Source: Primulina eburnea
Taxonomy: Eukaryota; Streptophyta; Magnoliopsida; Lamiales; Gesneriaceae
Length of the DNA stretch: 64,000 nucleotides
Direction of reading: 5' to 3'
Assembly: GCF_022965805.1 (NCBI RefSeq)
Contig: NC_133102.1
Location: 10,275,485 to 10,339,484, forward strand
In this document: positions 1-10,691 of the stretch, one piece after another
How the letters are laid out: each line of letters begins with the position of its first letter
Numbering within the stretch: position 1 is the stretch's first letter
Made by a program: the position numbers and the translations under genes
The notes under the pieces: generated by a model
Told to the model about the DNA's origin: nothing
The model's database searches: none
Seen by the model: the letters and a program-made list of their open reading frames with translations, nothing else

Positions 1-616
1 ACATGTCAGAACGTAGCAAAACTTACGTCCAGTTGTAGCCTGCGTTGATAGGAATACAGTACTGAAGTCGGATTCAAAATCAGACAGACGAATCGCTCGT
101 AAATCACGATAATAATCTTCGAAGAACTTTTAAAGCTTTTCCCTCAGATTCTCTCGATTTCCTTCTTGTTTTTGCAAATAAAATGTTTGTATATATATAT
201 ATATACACACACACACATACATGCATGGACGGCAAGTGGCTCATTGCATGTTCTGCATGTTGCGCGCGCCCGCGCATATGCGCCAGAAGCACTGTCCGGC
301 TACTGCACTACTCGCGCATATGCGCGAACTCAAGTCGCGCATATGCGCGAGGCCTACTGGTCATGCACAACACACCTCGCGCATATGCGCGAGGCCCTCT
401 GCCTTTTTCGCGCATGTGCGCGCATCAGTGATGCGCACATGCGCGAGGGCTACTGTTCCTCGCACATTTTCATGCATTTTCTCGTCTTTCCCGGTCCGAT
501 CCGTTCCATCTATATTTACCTTAATTAATCGATAAATCGTTTCAGATTAATTTCATATTACGGTAAATATACTCAAATCATTTCAGATTACGGTAATCAA
601 ATTCTCGGGCCTTACA
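1..616 (-). repeat. 3' LTR of the gag-only gypsy element (partial, cut by window edge)
   Basis: This is a near copy of about 27983-28634. On the minus strand it begins TGTAAGGCCC at 616 and runs off the window. It differs from the other copy by scattered substitutions and by different numbers of CGCGCATATGCGCG-type palindromes and TA/CA dinucleotide repeats (about 183-222). ORFs here are by-products of the low-complexity repeats. Confidence 0.9.
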
Positions 617-630
617 TTTCTCCCCCTCTA
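617..630 (-). other. Polypurine tract of gag-only gypsy element
   Basis: Read on the minus strand this is TAGAGGGGGAGAAA directly before the LTR start TGTAAGGCCC. It follows a TTCGAGGACGAAATC block, a sequence often found just upstream of the 3' LTR in plant Ty3/gypsy elements. It would prime plus-strand DNA synthesis. Confidence 0.85.
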
Positions 631-2258
631 AGATACGATTTCGTCCTCGAAATCACAAGCAATCCACTTGTGTAATATAGATAATCATATCCTATCTCAA
701 ATCAGATGTAAGAAGGAGATATACATAAATTACAATAACATCATATCAACGAAATCACTCGTGATAGAATCAATCTCAGAGCAATGGCTATACAACATCC
801 GTATATACCAATCACCAGTTCAACAATTCCATAACAATTCAATATTGGCATCTGCTACCAAATTTTGTTAATCCCAGTAAAAGATATTTTAAATCTTCGG
901 CTTCAAATACCAACAGTCATCATCCGACGTTGGCTCATTTAATGCAAAATTTTTGAGCTATCTTCATTTGTTTCCAATTCCATCGCATTTTCGATATCAG
1001 ATCTCTGATCCTATCAAATTCAATCTCAAGTATCATCGAGATATAAATCCCCATATAATGGAAATTAACAGTTCTCACTGTACAACATTTCAAATGATGT
1101 CATCTCAATACTCATCTGATAGTTATTATTGTACATTAATTCACAAGTGACAATACATCGTTCGTTTAGTGCTAACATCCAGCACTACCGGTCCTGGAGG
1201 TTCTCTAGTATCAGGATAGTTCACTCCAACTATCCGTCAATTTATAGACAATAAAGGAAAGAGTTTATTGTATATCCTGCCAAGAGTACAAAATCAACCA
1301 AAAATCCTGGTATGATATAATCAACTCTGGCATTCAATACAATTTGGCCCCCATTTCTGACATACCTCTCAATCGTTTAATCATATTGTACGTCATCCTG
1401 TACAATATAATATATGCAGATTTGAACAATCGTTCAATCATAACCACATCCTGGTACAATCTTGGCAAGATTTCGGTAATTTCATTACAATATTCATAGA
1501 AATGTACTCCCATTTCTATTCAGAAATCAATAATCTGTATAACCAATTCCCTGGTTTTTATCTTTCTATCTTCATCTGTCAGCGATTTAGACATTTCAAT
1601 ACAAATTCTGACATAACTGATTTAATCTGTTTACTTCAAAACTGTCTGTTTGAATTATTACACATTTCCTGTTACCAGAATCATACTGAATCTACTACTG
1701 TGTGCATCTGACAATACCTGTCATTTCACATTCGAAATATCTGCCACAAACAAATCAACGAATATAAAAGTAAAATGTTACCTACCTGATATTCTGATTG
1801 ACACACTGTTCTGACTATCAAAATCAAGTTCTGAACAGTTTGATCAAATTTCTGAACTGCTTTAATCTTCAATATTAGTTCTGATTCGGCTGAATTGTAT
1901 ATACTCTCAACGGTTCATAACAATCGGTATTAAACACGGATTCAGAATGATAGTAATATCGGATCAGATTCGAATATAAATCAATTTCTGACAGTTATGC
2001 AATATCATTCTTAGCCACTGATCACGGTCTCAACTGTGCTATAATCACTCAGTATACAAGCTTCAGATATCACAGACTCTGAATACAATCTGTTACAATC
2101 AAGATTCATATCCGAACAATTCTGTACATAACCATCTCAGTTTCCAGAATATTTAATATAAATATCAACTGTTCGATTCAATCAATCATACGCTGCGAAG
2201 ATATCAAAATGTCATAGATAACCCGAGCATAGAATCATCAGAATACTTCTGAACACAG
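631..2258. other. Non-coding 3' body of gag-only gypsy element
   Basis: This AT-rich stretch lies between the polypurine tract and the copia-1 insertion. All ORFs are short and none resembles a protease, RT, RNase H or integrase. It continues across the insertion at 24475. Confidence 0.75.
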
Positions 2259-2263
2259 GATTT
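2259..2263. repeat. Target-site duplication GATTT (left copy, copia-1)
   Basis: GATTT lies immediately left of the copia-1 LTR and is repeated at 24470-24474 immediately right of the other LTR. The 5 bp identity shows an intact insertion into the gag-only gypsy element. Confidence 0.9.
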
Positions 2264-4324
2264 TGAAAGGGATCGATTTTAGGTGACCGAAAGCGCAACG
2301 GAAGCAACAAATATTTCGAAAATCACATGAAAAATTCGGCCATCTATGTACTAGGGTGTAGCATATACAAAAACACAAACTATGACATACATAGAGTGTT
2401 TTAAAGATTTACCTATCAATCTTAAAAGATTGATGATGGCTCCAACTAAGGTGTAAACATCTTAGCTCTTGAATGACAAGATAATCTTCAAGCTTCCCTT
2501 TGAGCCCACCTTGCTCAAATATTAAGCCCACCACCAACAAGCTAGAACCCCTTTTATTTTGCACTATAAAAATAAAAGGATTTTTCAAAGAGAAGTGATT
2601 TCTTTCCTCAACTCTTGAAGAAGAAAAATGAGAGAAAAACATGGTAGAATGAATATGCAAGTTTCGGCCATTGCATTTCAAAAATGGGAGGAGTGAAGAC
2701 TAGTCTTGGTTGTGGGAAAAGTTGTTGTGTATTCCAATGCCATGTCTTGGACATTGCAAAAGTTGTCTCCCAACTTTTCACCTCCCATGCATGCAAGTCT
2801 TATTTGATTTTTAACAATTAAAAATCCATGGACTTATTTTAATTATCACAAACATATTTGAGACTAATTAAACATTGCTTGAATTCACTCAAGTCACTAG
2901 TTGAATAATTATTATACTATTAGGCTCTACAAGACCCAATATGATTTAATTAATTCAACACTTGAATTAATATAATTATTTGGACTCTACTAGGCCCACT
3001 AGTGTTAAATTAATTCAACACTTGAATTAATTTAATTTAGTCCATAATAATGTTTATGAAAATCACAATTTTCAAATACATTATTTATTTGGTCAACTTT
3101 TAATCTAGGAACACTTTCACAAATTAAAAGCTACATTTCTCTCATAGAATTCATACTTCTATTTTATTTATGCTTATAAACTCATTTATAAGCCGTTCAA
3201 CGCATTGAACAATTTTACTTCTCAACGGGATCTAGAAAGCTAGTACTTGTGTGGCCCTCAATGGTTCATTGATACAACTAGCCGTGGGTTCACATCTCCA
3301 TGTGATTCGGACTAAACATGTCCTTATATGAGCATACCCCAATTGCTACATTCTTAATTATCAACTCCTTGATAATAAGAACGTCAGAACTCAAGTCTGA
3401 TAGTACCCAACGAATCATGTTAAACGCCTAGCACCATCGCTTACATGATTCCCTAGGTATCAAATGATAGTGCCTGCAAGAACCATTCAATTATGGTTAG
3501 CGTACAGTATGGTCCCTTCAACTCATATATCCCGACCGATTCGACAACCATTGGTTTATCGAGAGTTGTCAATGAATCGATACTATGTGTCATGTTGTAG
3601 TTGCATCGATGGTGTAATCTATGAAACCCCTTTCATAATTACCACCATACTCTGATCAGAGATTTCAACCTACATACACATGAGAACACATAGGATATCC
3701 ATACCCGAAAGTAAGCGGTGAATCCCCGACTACAATACATCGACTCCTATATGTTTCGACAGAACACCCAACCTTGCCACCTGATGACCCCATGAGAGTC
3801 GGTAAACAAGTCAAAGTGTAATTCTAGCACATGGAGTCTCAATGTTGTCCCGGGTCATAAGGACTAATGGTGTACAACCATAAACTAGGACTTTTCCACT
3901 CGATAAGTGAGAACCACTTGGAAAGTCCTTTATGGAGGGTTGTTCAGTGTATTCTATCAGGAGCACCTATCTGCATGCTCGGACATCACAATGTCCCCTA
4001 CCAATGAAACATGGTACTCACATCGCAGATACTAGTCTCTAACTCGAGCGGCCTATATCCTTCTTAGCGGCGGTTGAATCGACTAGGAACTGTTTAGAAT
4101 ATACAGTATTCCAAATATGAGTTTCATGATACTCATCATATGAGCATCTCATATTCTTTCTACTATTTGTATATGCAAGGACTCTATGCAACTAGCATGG
4201 GTATACAGATAATGAAGTGCCAAGACAATAAATTCAAATATTATTAAAATAAAGACTGTTTTTACATAGAGTTTAAACATGAACCCTCGGCCAACACTTG
4301 GCTCGACGGGCACCTACTCTAACA
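2264..4324 (-). repeat. 3' LTR of copia-1
   Basis: It starts TGTTAGAGTAGG on the minus strand at 4324 and ends at 2264 with CA (TGAAAGG on the plus strand). Its partner is 22405-24469. It is 4 bp shorter, mainly from one 4 bp indel near 4190. A 90-codon minus ORF (2409-2681) recurs in the partner LTR but looks like a chance frame. Confidence 0.95.
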
Positions 4325-4338
4325 ATCTCCCACTTGCA
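4325..4338 (-). other. Polypurine tract of copia-1
   Basis: On the minus strand the run GCAAGTGGGAGAT sits directly upstream of the 3' LTR, just past the RNase H stop codon. Confidence 0.8.
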
Positions 4339-4824
4339 CTATAGACAACTACCCATATGCTTCAAACCCATCGATTCGCGATGCTTCTTGAACAATGGTC
4401 TAGGTAAAGGCTTAGTTAGCGGATCAGCAACATTATCTACGGAGTCGACTTTGTCAATCATGACATCTCCTCTTTCTACGATATCTCTGAGGATGTGGTA
4501 CTTTCTCAATACGTGTTTGGACTTCTGATGAGACCTCGGCTCCTTTGCTTGAGAAATGGCTCCCGTGTTGTCACAAAACACCGGGACAGGAGCAACTCCA
4601 TTAGGAATGACGCCCAACTCTTGGACGAAATTCCTTATCCAAACAGCCTCCTTTGCTGCAGCTGATGCAGCAATGTATTCGGCCTCTGTGCTAGAATCCG
4701 CAGTATTGTCTTGCTTGGAACTCTTCCACGAGACAGCAGCACCATTGAGCATGAATACAAACCCAGAGGTTGACTTCGAGTCATCGATATCGCTTTGGAA
4801 GCTAGAGTCGGTATAGCCTTCCAA
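4339..4824 (-). pseudogene. copia-1 RNase H domain (C-terminal pol fragment)
   Basis: This is a 161-residue fragment that degrades the RNA strand of the RNA/DNA hybrid during reverse transcription. Visible copia RNase H signatures are [19 protein letters not shown] near the N-terminus, [10 protein letters not shown] near residue 45, FCDNTGAI near residue 88 and the terminal ADPLTKPL block. It ends 14 bp before the 3' LTR, as expected for the end of pol. It is in a different frame from the RT segment upstream. A stop at 4875-4877 and a frameshift at about 4830-4850 separate the two, so this is part of a broken pol and not a separate gene. Confidence 0.9.
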
Positions 4825-4874
4825 TTTCAGTTCTCCACCCCATAGACCAAGAACAATTTATTGGTCCTTTTCAA

Positions 4875-6005
4875 CTACTTGAGGATGTCTTTCACAGCTT
4901 TCCATTGTGGAAGACCAGGATTCGATTGATATTTACTCACTACACTTAGTGCGAAAGCCACGTCAAGATGTGTAGATATCATTCCATACATGATGCTACC
5001 AATTGTAGATGCATACGGAATGCGTGTCATCGCCACTATCTCTGCATCAGTCTTGGGAGACATGGACTTGGATAGGGACACGCCATGACACATTGGTAGA
5101 TGTCCTCTCTTGGACTCATCCATCGAGAACTGCTTCACGATGATATCAATGTATGTGGACTGGGTGAGACCAAGCAATCTTTTTGATCTATCTTTATAGA
5201 TCTGTATTCCCAATACAAAAGATGCTTCACCCAAGCACTGCATCGATAACTTACTTGCTAACCATATTTTAGTTGATTGCAACATTCCTACATCATTCCC
5301 AATGAGTAGAATGTCATCAACATACAACACCAGGAATGTCACAGCACTCCCACTGACCTTCTTATACACACAGGGTTCCTCAGGATTCTTAGTAAAACCT
5401 AACTCTTTGATTGTACTATCGAATCTAAGGTTCCAACTCCTAGATGCCTGCTTTAGACCATAAATAGATCTCTGAAGTTTGCATACCATATGCTCACTTC
5501 CGATAGATGTAAACCCTTCAGGTTGAGACATGTAAATCTCTTCCTTAATATCCCCATTAAGAAAGGCTGTCTTGACATCCATCTGCCATATTTCATAGTC
5601 ATACCATGCAGCTATGGCTAGCAATATCCTTATGGACTTGAACATTGCAACTGGAGAAAATGTTTCCTCAAAGTCAACTCCTTGTCTTTGAGTATATCCT
5701 TTTGTCACCAATCGTGCCTTGAAGGTCAATACCTTCCCATCCGCCCCAAGTTTCCTCTTGTAAATCCATTTACACCCTATGGGAACAATTCCCTCAGGTG
5801 GATCCACGAGATTCCACACTAGGTTCGAATACATGGAATTCATCTCAGATTCCATTTCTTCAAGCCACTTGGATGAATCGGCATCAGATAACGCTTCCTT
5901 GAAGGTCCTTGGATCACATCCATGGTTAGGCTCATCATGGCCCTCTTCAATAAGCAGACCATACATCAAAGGTGGTCTCGAGACTCTCTCGGATCTTCTA
6001 GGAGC
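4875..6005 (-). pseudogene. copia-1 reverse transcriptase segment of pol
   Basis: This RNA-dependent DNA polymerase segment is open from just after the stop at 6006 down to 4875; the first ATG is at 5969. Hallmarks counted from that Met are KARLVTKGYTQ (84-94), QMDVKTAFLNG (129-139, first catalytic Asp 131), SIYGLKQASR (168-177) and YVDD (216-219). The catalytic Asp residues are present. It is in the same frame as the protease-integrase segment upstream, from which one TAA at 6006-6008 separates it. It ends at a TAG (4875-4877) where family members usually read ILKYL. The domain looks well preserved despite the polyprotein breaks. Confidence 0.93.
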
Positions 6006-7649
6006 TTATATCTCCTCTCTTGGCTCTTCGGGTGTGGGTTCTATAATTGTGGGTGTCTCTCGAACCTCTTCGATTTCTATCATCTCGCCTTTTCTATCCA
6101 ATAGAAATTCTTTTTCCAAAAAGGTTGCATTCCTAGAAACAAACACCTTTGTTTCTTGGGGATGATAGAAGTAATATCCAACAGAATTCTTTGGATATCC
6201 CACAAAGTAACATAAAATGGATCGACTATCCAATTTATCTCCCACTATCTGCTTCACATAAGCAGGGCACCCCCATATTCTAAGATAAGAATATTTGGGT
6301 GGCTTGCTCATCCATATCTCATATGGTGTCTTGTCAACTGCCTTTGAATGGAAATTGTTCAACAACAGTGCCACTGTTTCAAGCGCATATCCCCAAAAGG
6401 ATGGCGGAAACTCCGTGAACCCCATCATAGACCGAACCATGTCCATCAAAGTCCGGTTACGACGCTCCGAAACACCATTCAACTGTGGTGTAGCGGGCGG
6501 AGTCCACTGCGAGAGAATCCCATTCTCCCTAAGATACTCTTGGAACTTGGCACTCAAGTACTCACCACCTCGATTAGATCGAAGTGCCTTGATGCTTCGT
6601 CCCAACTCCTTCTCTACTTCACTTCTGAATTCTTTGAACCTTTCAAAGGGTTCAGACTTGCATTTCATCAAATACACATACCCGTACCTTGAAAATTCAT
6701 CGGTAAAGGTGATGAAGTAGGCATGTCCATGCTTAGTGGTGATGCTAAGCGGACCGCACACATCGGTATGGATCAAATCCAATAACCCTTTGGCTCGCTC
6801 CACATGGCCCTTAAAGGGAATCTTGGTCATCTTTCTTTTTAGACATGATTCACAAGTCGTGAGAGCATTAATATCAGACATATCAAACATGCCCACTCCC
6901 ACTAGCTTATTCATCCTTCTTAGGGAAATATGTCCTAATCGAGCATGCCATAATTGTGCCGAATTTAGAGTATCTTGGTTGCGCTTGTTTGTTGTTGTTA
7001 TAGCTTGGACATTATTAAGTGAAATATCTTTCAATTTTAAGGTGTAGAGATCGTTTTCAAGTTCTCCAGTACCAATTAAACATTCATTCTTGTAAATATT
7101 GCAAACACCTTTGCTAAATAAACAAGAAAATCCATTTTTATCAAGCATAGAAATGGAAATAATGTTTTTCACCAAGTCTGGTACAAACAAAACATCTCTC
7201 AAAATAAGCTTAAAATCATTGTTCAAATGCAAATAAACATCTCCTACGGCTTTGGCAGCAACCCTTGCTCCATTGTCCATCCTCAAGAAGGTCTCACCTT
7301 CTCTGAGCCTCCTACTTCTTTCCATCACCTGCAAATCATTACAGAGATGTGAGCCACAGCCGGTATCCAATACCCAAGAAGTAGAGTTAATTGAAATGTT
7401 TACTTCAATATAGAACATACCGTTTCCAGAACTCTTCTGGGCAAGATATTCCCTGCAGTTACGCCTCCAATGTTCAGGCTTCTTGCAGTGATGACATATG
7501 TTAACAGTCTTGTCAGCCTTCATTGGTATGGCTGCCACAACGGGACCCGGACTCTGCCTCTTCAAGGGCACGTTCTTCTTGGGACGTTGGAAAGAACGCT
7601 TCTTTCCCTTCCCAGGTGGACTAGTCTTCGTACCAGATGAAGAGCCCAC
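6006..7649 (-). pseudogene. copia-1 gag C-terminus, protease and integrase
   Basis: This 547-residue open frame holds, in order, a CCHC zinc knuckle (C52, C55, H60, C65), the aspartic protease motif DTG (95-97), the integrase HHCC zinc finger (H236, H240, C266, C269), and the integrase core with D296 in HTDVCGP and E395 in GVSERRNR. The middle catalytic position reads RSNRGGEY with Asn 359 where copia elements have RSDRGGEY, so the D-D-E triad is broken. The frame begins without its natural start, because the gag frame is shifted by one base near 7665-7675. It ends in a TAA that is in frame with RT. Confidence 0.92.
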
Positions 7650-8269
7650 AAAAGAACCGACTTCTCTTTCTTGATAGTGGACTCAAAAGTCACAAGCATA
7701 TTCAACAACTCCTCAAGGGTCGGCTCCATCTTGTTCATGTTGAAGTTCACCACGAAAGGTTCAAATGAGCTAGGCAAAGACAACAACAACACGTCGGTGG
7801 TCAGCTCCGAAGGCAATATCAAATCCATGCCAACGAGCTTGTCCACGAGCCCAATCATCTTCACGCCATGCTCATGGACCGAGGACCCATCTCGCATGCG
7901 CAAAGTGATCAGCTCCTTGACGGTAGCATGCCTAAGAGGACGTGTCTGCTCTCCAAAGAGCTCCTTGAGGTGCAAATGAATGTCAGCAGCATTCTTTGCA
8001 CCCTCAAAACGCCTCTGCAGCTCATCATTCATAGAAGCCTGCATATAACACTTGGCTTTCAAGTCATGGTCACACCAATCCTTGTAGGTCTGCAATTCCT
8101 CAGGAGTGCAGTCGGTCGGAGCCTTATCAGGGGGCGACTCAGTCAGTGTATATGCAATCTTTTCCGAGTTCAAGACGATTTTCAGATTTCTTAGCCAAGT
8201 GAGGTAATTAGGTCCGGTTAATATGTGTTTTTCGAGTATGGCAGAAAGCGGATTGCGAATTGAAGACAT
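7562..8269 (-). pseudogene. copia-1 gag (nucleocapsid/capsid precursor), frameshifted at the 3' end
   Basis: The start is placed at the ATG at 8269, which opens MSSIRNPLSAILEKHILTGP, a typical plant copia gag start. An upstream in-frame Met at 8392 is less likely. The UBN2-type gag region follows, with WLRNLKIVLN and a leucine-rich end including LEELLNMLVTFE. After KKEK at about 7670 the frame shifts. The natural continuation, including the zinc knuckle, lies in the 6006-7649 frame, and the last 37 or so residues of this frame are out of phase. The protein would coat element RNA in cytoplasmic virus-like particles. Confidence 0.88.
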
Positions 8270-9440
8270 TGTCAAATAATACTGAAAAGTAAACAGATAA
8301 ATGTTAATGACTATTTTAAAATATTTAGTAAGATATAAAGTATGGACTTTAACTTTATAAATGTTTACTCCCACTGTTTTGACATCTTTCACTACCCTCT
8401 AGTGAAAACGGGAAACTCCTTTCCTCAGTAGATACGTAAGGTCCAATTAGCGAATCATGATCCCGAATAATATCAGCCAATCACAATTCCTAAAAGGTAG
8501 TTTCCAATTGCATCACAATGCAACCCTCTACGTAAATTTTTGTCTAACGTTTGATTAGGACCCAATAATATGACGTCGTTCATCTTCACGTGTCAAGCCT
8601 TACCCATCGATGTTGAACCTTAATGGATGGTCGCCATGAGTTCCCCCAATAATATGAGCCGAAATCATGGGAGTTCCACGTAGTTCGCATCACCATGTCA
8701 ATGGATGTCACAGCTTTCCGGCACCCAGGGCCCCCCCAATAATATGAGCCGAGCCCCGAGTGCGGGTAGTGTTCATCATGCACCCATTGTCGATGGAAGA
8801 CATGGAAATTATAAACAAATTTATAATTCCCCTTTTCGGGCTTGATATTAATTTCGAATCTTATTCAAAATGAGGGTTTTTTAATTTTGAAAGGTCTCAT
8901 CATTAATTTTATTTAAAAACTCGCTATGTTTGATCGTATGTTTGCCGGATTCATACAACTTTGTTATTATCATAATAATAACGCACATACTCATTATTTA
9001 TAACATATCATGCATATATTATAAACAGTAAACAAAACAAGGATGATCAATCGCCCCAATACTAATGGCCCGTGTGAGCTAAGCACGGGCCTAGGTCCAA
9101 TCCTAGGGAAATGCAAGAGATGCAAATGCAACTATTACATTAGCTTCCAATATTTACATGTATTCGATCTTCATAATCATCATGGCCACCATCTTCCAAT
9201 CTTGATCATCCACTATACTAATATTTACAAATAAATATCCATGGCAAATAGAGATACATCTCATGGGGTGGGAACGAGCCATAAACCAAGCCCACTTTAA
9301 ATTTGATAATTATTACAATCATTCAACACAAAATATCCTAGCATACACCTAGCAAATTGGGCTTGGGCTTTTGATCATCCTTCATGCATAATATAACATA
9401 TCATACACCATCAATTAATTATCACAATAATTAATTGATC
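8270..9440 (-). other. copia-1 5' leader, proximal half, with CCAATAATATGA repeats
   Basis: There is no coding potential. Copies of CCAATAATATGA occur near 8562, 8645 and 8735, with a weaker one near 8464; the last two copies extend to GAGCCGA and follow C-runs. The stretch resumes right of copia-2 at 21764, giving a leader of about 1.8 kb between primer site and gag. Confidence 0.7.
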
Positions 9441-9445
9441 CAATA
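9441..9445. repeat. Probable target-site duplication (CAATA / CAAAA) of copia-2
   Basis: CAATA lies left of the copia-2 LTR and CAAAA lies right of it at 21764-21768. Four of five bases match, consistent with a duplication carrying one later mutation. Confidence 0.6.
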
Positions 9446-10413
9446 TGATGGGATCGGTTGTCGAGATAAGAGTGTTTAGAAGGGGGTTTGAATAAACACT
9501 CACAATAAAAATTAGTCTTTTCGAATATTTGAGTTCAGTTTGGTGACAAGCTGAATCTCGGAATCTAATTGGTCAATAACAATCAGTTAAACTAGAGTAG
9601 TTGCGGAAATTAACTGACTGAAAGATAGAATACGAAACTGAAAGAAATGTGCAAGAGTTGTTTCTGGATGTTCGGAGAATTCAATTACTCCTACGTCACC
9701 CCTTCTATCTCAAGGATAGGATATTCACTAAAAGACTTTGATCGAGTACAACACTTGTACAGACCCACTTCAGTTAGGACTTACCCACTGCCTAAACTGA
9801 AACTCTTAGTATTACAAAATGATCTCTGTGCCTGACTGATCTTAGCACTATTGAATTGACAAATATTACAGAGTGCTAGTGTGCTCAATTTGTAGCCTTG
9901 ATTGCTACGAATAAATCTAATAAGAGTGAGCTGGGATTTTGACAGAGTAACAGCAAATTTGAGATTCAGTGATCGTCGTCCTTGTTCAACTGTTCTTCAG
10001 TCATATTTATAGACTTATCTTTCAACGGTAACTTTGATATGTATTTTGAATTTATGTATCCGTTGATTGCCTACTTCATCATTTCTTGGGCAATGTTCTC
10101 TTCATTGATCGTAATTCGACGTCTTCATTGCAGTAGCCGAAATACGTTGTTTTATGCTGTAATGATTGTGGTGCGACTTTCCTTATTCTGTTGCTGTCTG
10201 ATATCTTTTTGTCGGTTGTTGTTTCCCGAGGATCAGTTGAGAATCTTTAAGACATTCGGCTGAATTGATTTAACTGATCAGTTCCAACTGATCAGTTTAC
10301 TTCGTATCATTTTACCAGTTGATTTCAGTTGATGAGTTCAGTTACAGAGTTTGCTTGCGCATATCAGTTGATTGATTTATGTTTTGTCAAACTCCAGAAT
10401 CTAGTTTCCAACA
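9446..10413 (-). repeat. 3' LTR of copia-2
   Basis: It begins TGTTGGAAACTAG on the minus strand at 10413 and ends at 9446. It contains a minus-strand TATA box near 10002-10013 and a block around 9660-9760 (GGATGTTCGGAGA then CTCCTACGTCACC) that recurs in other LTRs in the window. Plus-strand ORFs at 9647 and 9982 recur in the partner LTR only because LTRs are copies. Confidence 0.95.
10002..10013 (-). promoter_or_regulatory. TATA box in copia-2 LTR
   Basis: Minus strand reads TCTATAAATATG. The same sequence lies at 21352-21363 in the 5' LTR, where it would drive genomic RNA synthesis. Confidence 0.6.
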
Positions 10414-10426
10414 ATTTCCCCCTTTA
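10414..10426 (-). other. Polypurine tract of copia-2
   Basis: Minus strand ATAAAGGGGGAAAT directly precedes the 3' LTR. Confidence 0.85.
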
Positions 10427-10453
10427 TGGTGTTTGACAAAAACAAGTGATTTA

Positions 10454-10667
10454 TGATCAAATAATTGAGTCTGAGAATATAATATCAGTTGATTAGATTA
10501 TGCAACTGAATCATGAAATAGCTGAATTCCTTGTAGATAACATAAGGTCTGAGAATGTAATGATCAAATAATTGAGTCTGAGAATATAATATCAGTTGAT
10601 TAGATTATGCAACTGAATCATGAAATAGCTGAATTCCTTGTAGATAACATTAGGTCTGAGAATGTAA
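10454..10667. repeat. 107 bp tandem duplication near the 3' LTR of copia-2
   Basis: 10454-10560 and 10561-10667 are the same 107 bp apart from one A/T difference. It lies between the polypurine tract and the env-like frame, is not repeated elsewhere in the element and is non-coding on the minus strand. Confidence 0.9.
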
Positions 10668-10691
10668 TATCAGTTGATTCTAATAAACTGA

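Noticed and set aside
261..450. Possible CRISPR-like array
   Set aside because: Palindromic units of uneven spacing, no unique spacers of constant length, no cas genes, and the sequence is inside a plant LTR.
166..535. Overlapping plus-strand ORFs over the CGCGCATATGCGCG cluster (also 28201-28553)
   Set aside because: They exist because short palindromes lack stops in several frames; low-complexity composition, no homology, frames not preserved between LTR copies.
2409..2681. 90-codon minus ORF conserved in both copia-1 LTRs (also 22550-22822)
   Set aside because: In element sense but in the LTR, no known domain; conservation is explained by LTR duplication.
6295..6720. 141-codon plus ORF
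   Set aside because: Shadow of the copia-1 integrase frame.
9982..10263. 93-codon hydrophobic ORF in the copia-2 LTR, also at 21332-21613
   Set aside because: Present twice only because LTRs are copies; runs antisense to the element, with no homologue recognised.
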